Origin: Pseudooceanicola atlanticus
GTDB taxonomy: Bacteria; Pseudomonadota; Alphaproteobacteria; Rhodobacterales; Rhodobacteraceae
Assembly: GCF_000768315.1 (NCBI RefSeq)
Contig: NZ_AQQX01000001.1
Coordinates: forward strand, 372,001 to 436,000
DNA length: 64,000 bases
Direction of reading: 5' to 3'
Shown: positions 60,900 to 64,000 of the stretch, one piece after another
How the letters are laid out: each line of letters begins with the position of its first letter
Position numbering within the stretch: the first letter of the stretch is position 1
Notes under the pieces: generated by a model
Told to the model about the DNA's origin: nothing
The model's input: the letters and a program-made list of their open reading frames with translations, nothing else
Database searches by the model: none
Position numbers and translations under genes: made by a program

Positions 60900-62637
60900 G
60901 CTTTTCAGCCTTGCCACCCGGATGCGTCACCGCGCCCAGGTAGGTCTTGCCGACAAGCTGTGCGTATTTCCACAGCGACCCGGAGGCATAGATCGTTTCA
61001 CGCGGGCCGGACCAATCCGCCTTGCGCTGTTCCATCTCTTCGTCGCTGACATCCACGTCGATGGTGCCGCTGACCGCGTCGATGGTGATCATGTCGCCGT
61101 TCTTCAGCAGGGCGATCGGTCCGCAATGTGCCGCTTCGGGGCCGACATGGCCGACACAGAAACCACGGGTCGCGCCGGAGAACCGGCCGTCGGTGATCAG
61201 CGCCACCTTCTTGCCCATGCCCTGGCCCGAAAGGGCGGCGGTGGTGGCCAGCATCTCGCGCATGCCGGGGCCGCCAGCGGGGCCCTCGTTGCGGATGACG
61301 ATCACTTCGCCTTCCTTGTATTCGCGCTTCTGGACGGCCTCGAAGGCATCCTCTTCGCATTCGAAGACGCGGGCGGGGCCGGTGAACTTCTGCTCGGCTT
61401 CGCTCATCCCGGCGACCTTCACGATGGCACCCTCGGGGGCGAGATTGCCCTTCAGGCCCACGACGCCGCCGGTCTTGGTGATCGGGGTGTCGATGGAATG
61501 GATGATCTTGCCGTCGGCCTTGCGGGTGATCTTGTCGATCTCCTCGCCGATGGAATAGCCCGAGGCGGTCATGCAGTCGCGGTAGATCAGCCCGGCCTTG
61601 TCCAGCTCCTTCAGCACGACGGGGATACCGCCCGCATCGAAGAGGTCCTTGGCCACGTAATCGCCGCCGGGCTTGAGGTTCACGAAATAGGGCGTGTCGC
61701 GGAAGATCTCGCACACATCGTCGAGATCGAAGTCGATCCCGGCCTCGTGGGCGATGGCAGGCAGGTGCAGCCCGGCATTGGTCGACCCGCCGGTGCAGGC
61801 GACAACACGGGCCGCGTTGACCAGCGACTCGCGGGTGACGACGTCACGGGCGCGGATGTTCTTCTCGATCAGGTTCATGACCGCGCGGCCCGAGGCCTCG
61901 CCGTACTGGTCGCGGGATTCGTAGGGGGCGGGCATCCCCGACGAATTCATCAGCGCCAGGCCGATCGCTTCGGAGACACAGGCCATGGTGTTGGCGGTGA
62001 ACTGGCCGCCGCAGGCGCCCGACGACGGGCAGGCCACACGCTCCAGCATGTCGAGCGCAGCGTCCGACAATTCCTGGTTCTGGTGACGCCCGACGGCCTC
62101 GAACATGTCCTGCACGGTCAGGTCGCGGGTGCGGAAGTCCTCGGGGATCTCGTCGACCTGGGGCGCCTTGCCCGGCAGGATCGACCCGCCATAGATAAAG
62201 ACGGACGGCACGTTCAGACGCACCATGGCCATCATCATGCCCGGCAGCGACTTGTCACAGCCCGCAAGGCCGACGATCGCGTCGTAGCAATGGCCGCGCA
62301 TGGTCAGCTCGACCGTGTCGGCGATGGCTTCGCGCGAGGCCAGAGAGGAGCGCATGCCCTCGTGGCCCATGGCGATACCGTCAGTCACGGTTATCGTGGT
62401 GAATTCACGCGGCGTGCCGTGGGCCTCTTTCACGCCGCCCTTGACGGCCTGGGCCTGGCGGCTCAGCGCGATGTTGCAGGGTGCGGCTTCGTTCCAGCAG
62501 GTCGCGACCCCGACCAGCGGCTGGTGAATCTCTTCTTCCGAGATCCCCATGGCATAGAGGTAGGAACGGTGCGGCGCGCGGGCCGGACCTTCTGTCACGT
62601 ATCGGCTGGGCAGCCGGGATTTGTCGAGCTTGGTCAT
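60880..62637 (-). CDS. ilvD: Dihydroxy-acid dehydratase IlvD
   Basis: Iron-sulfur dehydratase of branched-chain amino acid and pantothenate synthesis; it converts dihydroxy-isovalerate and dihydroxy-methylvalerate to the keto acids. The 585-residue protein has the cluster-linked cysteines in [20 protein letters not shown] and [24 protein letters not shown] lies before the start. A plausible promoter (TTGTCT, 17 bases, TATCCC) is seen upstream on the minus strand. The lipoprotein gene overlaps its 3' end. Confidence 0.96.
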   Translation of the reverse strand: MTKLDKSRLPSRYVTEGPARAPHRSYLYAMGISEEEIHQPLVGVATCWNEAAPCNIALSRQAQAVKGGVKEAHGTPREFTTITVTDGIAMGHEGMRSSLASREAIADTVELTMRGHCYDAIVGLAGCDKSLPGMMMAMVRLNVPSVFIYGGSILPGKAPQVDEIPEDFRTRDLTVQDMFEAVGRHQNQELSDAALDMLERVACPSSGACGGQFTANTMACVSEAIGLALMNSSGMPAPYESRDQYGEASGRAVMNLIEKNIRARDVVTRESLVNAARVVACTGGSTNAGLHLPAIAHEAGIDFDLDDVCEIFRDTPYFVNLKPGGDYVAKDLFDAGGIPVVLKELDKAGLIYRDCMTASGYSIGEEIDKITRKADGKIIHSIDTPITKTGGVVGLKGNLAPEGAIVKVAGMSEAEQKFTGPARVFECEEDAFEAVQKREYKEGEVIVIRNEGPAGGPGMREMLATTAALSGQGMGKKVALITDGRFSGATRGFCVGHVGPEAAHCGPIALLKNGDMITIDAVSGTIDVDVSDEEMEQRKADWSGPRETIYASGSLWKYAQLVGKTYLGAVTHPGGKAEKHVYADL

Positions 62638-62701
62638 CTATGCCTCCCGCTAAGTTGGTGAACATCGGGATAAATGACCCCATCACGGCAGACAAGGCCG
62701 A

Positions 62702-62728
62702 TTGCGGCCCCCGTCGGGTGGATATAGC
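62702..62728 (+). promoter_or_regulatory. Candidate promoter with a near-leaderless start for the CPBP gene
   Basis: TTGCGG (62702-62707) and TATAGC (62723-62728) are separated by 15 bases. Expected transcription start is near 62735, three bases before the ATG at 62738. No Shine-Dalgarno sequence is evident other than GGA at the start codon. Confidence 0.4.
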
Positions 62729-62737
62729 GTCCCCGGA

Positions 62738-63595
62738 ATGAGCTATCGCCCCCACAACATCCTTGTCGACCGCGCAGCCGCCCGGTCCGAAGCCTGGCGC
62801 CTGCTGCTGGGCATGGTCCTGATCGCGGTGCTGTCGCTGGCATTCATGGGCGCGTGGATCCTGGTGCAGGGGCAATTCGCCGCGACCAGCGGGCCACTGG
62901 GCAGCACGCCGCCGCGGATGGCGCTTCTGCTGGCGGCCTTCCTCTGCCCCTTTCTGGCCCTGACGATTGTCCTGCGCCTTCTGCACAAGCGTGGGGTGCT
63001 GTCGCTGGTCGGGCCGGCCGGGCAGACCCTGTCGGATTTCATCCGGGTCCTGGGTGTCATGGTGGTCGTGGTGATCGTCGCGCTGCTCTGGCCCACGCCC
63101 GAGGGGATGGAGGTGCAGCGCAACATGTCCACCGCGCGCTGGCTGTCGTGGCTGCCGGTCGCCGTCGTGGTCTTGTTCATCCAGATCGGGACAGAGGAGC
63201 TGATCTTTCGTGGCTACCTGCAATCGCAGCTGGCGGCGCGGTTCCGGTCGCCGCTGGTCTGGATCGTGCTGCCCTCGCTGATGTTCGCATTGCTGCATCT
63301 CGATCCGGCCCAGGGCGGAAATCAGTGGATGGTCGTGGGTCTGACCGGGCTGTTCGCCGTTCTGGCCGCAGACCTGACTGCACGCACCGGCACGCTTGGT
63401 GCGGCCCTGGCGATCCACTTCGCCAACAACTTCAGCTCTCTCCTGCTGGTCGGGGCGGCGGGGCCGATGTCGGGCCTTGCCCTCTTCGTGATCCCGATCG
63501 ACATCACCGACCCGGCCCTTCGCCCCTATTACGCGGTAGAGGCCGGCCTGATGATCCTCGCCTGGCTGGGCGCCCGGATCGTGCTGAGGCGATGA
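62738..63595 (+). CDS. CPBP family intramembrane glutamic endopeptidase
   Basis: A membrane protein of 285 residues with about seven or eight helices. The CPBP (Abi/Rce1-like) motifs are present: Glu153-Glu154-x3-Arg158 (TEELIFRGYL), His187 (FALLHLDP) and His227-x2-Asn230 (IHFANN). Members cleave membrane-anchored peptides or prenylated/bacteriocin-type substrates; the target here is unknown. The start at 62738 follows the first conserved MSYRPHN; the frame is open 12 codons earlier. The stop overlaps the start of a second membrane gene (ATGA), so the two are coupled. Confidence 0.9.
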   Translation: MSYRPHNILVDRAAARSEAWRLLLGMVLIAVLSLAFMGAWILVQGQFAATSGPLGSTPPRMALLLAAFLCPFLALTIVLRLLHKRGVLSLVGPAGQTLSDFIRVLGVMVVVVIVALLWPTPEGMEVQRNMSTARWLSWLPVAVVVLFIQIGTEELIFRGYLQSQLAARFRSPLVWIVLPSLMFALLHLDPAQGGNQWMVVGLTGLFAVLAADLTARTGTLGAALAIHFANNFSSLLLVGAAGPMSGLALFVIPIDITDPALRPYYAVEAGLMILAWLGARIVLRR

Positions 63596-64000
63596 AGGCC
63601 GTGCTCAGCTATCCCCAACATGACCGGTTCGTCGATCCGGCGCGGCGGTCCTCGGGGTTGAACCATACACTTGTCGGCTTCGTTGCGATCGAGTTCTTCT
63701 ACGCCATCTGTCGACACGCCACAGATTACGTGATCGTCCAGACCCTGCCGGACCTGTCCGAGGAAATCCTGTCGCGGGTCACCGCGCGGGCGATGATCAT
63801 CGACCTCTTCGCCTTCCTGTTCCTCGGCCTGACCGTGATTTGGGTGGTCTGGCGCACCCATAATCGCGGCCCCGCCACGCTGTTCGGCCCGGCCTCGCTA
63901 TTCTGGTCGGACCTGTTGCGCGCGTCACTGGGGGCAGGGGCGCTGTTCCTCGTTCTGGAATTCGTTCTGCCGTGGTGGCGTGCCGATCACGTGGACATGC
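63592..64000 (+). CDS. Membrane protein, probable second CPBP-family member (3' end beyond window)
   Basis: An open frame starting at ATG 63592, overlapping the previous stop in ATGA, and running without a stop to the window end (136 codons visible). The protein begins MKAVLSYPQHDRFVDP and shows two hydrophobic segments (LVGFVAIEFFYAICR and LFAFLFLGLTVIWVVW) plus a third starting at ASLGAGALFLVLEFVLPWW. The layout matches the N-terminal part of CPBP proteins, but the catalytic motifs would lie beyond the window, so the class is inferred from context. Confidence 0.7.
   Translation, partial: MKAVLSYPQHDRFVDPARRSSGLNHTLVGFVAIEFFYAICRHATDYVIVQTLPDLSEEILSRVTARAMIIDLFAFLFLGLTVIWVVWRTHNRGPATLFGPASLFWSDLLRASLGAGALFLVLEFVLPWWRADHVDM

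Overview
The window is high-GC, densely packed alphaproteobacterial chromosome, most likely from a member of the Rhodobacteraceae (Roseobacter group). The evidence is a SAM/SAH riboswitch in front of metK (a class known only from Rhodobacterales), the fabA-fabB-fabI block, a tandem glycine riboswitch before gcvT, a DUF2794 gene, an Rrf2 regulator with RirA-type cysteines behind an FNR box, and several small proteins of Rhodobacteraceae type. I saw no tRNA, rRNA, insertion sequence, prophage or CRISPR array. Coding style is uniform, so this reads as core genome with a few lineage-specific genes.

Layout. 1-4200: unsaturated fatty acid synthesis (fabA, yjdM, fabB, fabI) and a flavin/NAD(P) reductase. 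4200-7700: an unknown protein on the minus strand, miaB, and an OmpA-domain protein paired with a lipoprotein that shares a novel-looking cysteine motif. 7800-12090: phoH, ybeY, corC, lnt (RNA metabolism and envelope cluster). 12120-15280: riboswitch-controlled metK, a DoxX protein, trmB and a DUF1801 protein. 15280-16690: a repeat-rich regulatory region and an extremely acidic repeat protein. 16830-19480: gltX, a gamma-glutamylcyclotransferase-like protein and the FNR-linked Rrf2 regulator. 19520-24530: glycine cleavage operon gcvT-gcvH-(VOC protein)-gcvP under a tandem glycine riboswitch. 24800-28870 (minus): gpmI-envC-ctpA, translationally coupled. 29020-30780: fbp and rpe.

31000-43330 is the main accessory region: a HisKA_2 sensor kinase and a PAS-LuxR regulator on the minus strand, an 18-bp perfect palindrome, then a same-strand catabolic cluster (M20 peptidase/deacylase, peptide-type ABC importer with a fused ATPase, VOC-like protein, aldehyde dehydrogenase, SDR, MFS transporter). 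The layout suggests uptake of an N-acylated or peptide-like compound, deacylation, and oxidation of an aldehyde; the substrate cannot be read from sequence.

43370-64000: asd, a ribbon-helix-helix-like protein, a DUF4139 protein, beta-carbonic anhydrase, a degenerate Hpt-like protein, M17 aminopeptidase with an NlpC/P60 protein, DUF2794, a PcaF-type thiolase, an SDR, map, sfsA, a molybdopterin-binding-domain protein with GNAT and AhpD-like proteins, a second OmpA protein, a LysR regulator, three proteins without clear function, ilvD, and two CPBP-type membrane proteins (the last cut by the window end).

The most unusual items are the acidic 39-residue-repeat protein, the shared two-cysteine motif in the OmpA/lipoprotein pair, a four-copy 22-bp dispersed element that always lies 3' of a gene in sense orientation, and the Hpt-like protein lacking its phospho-acceptor histidine.
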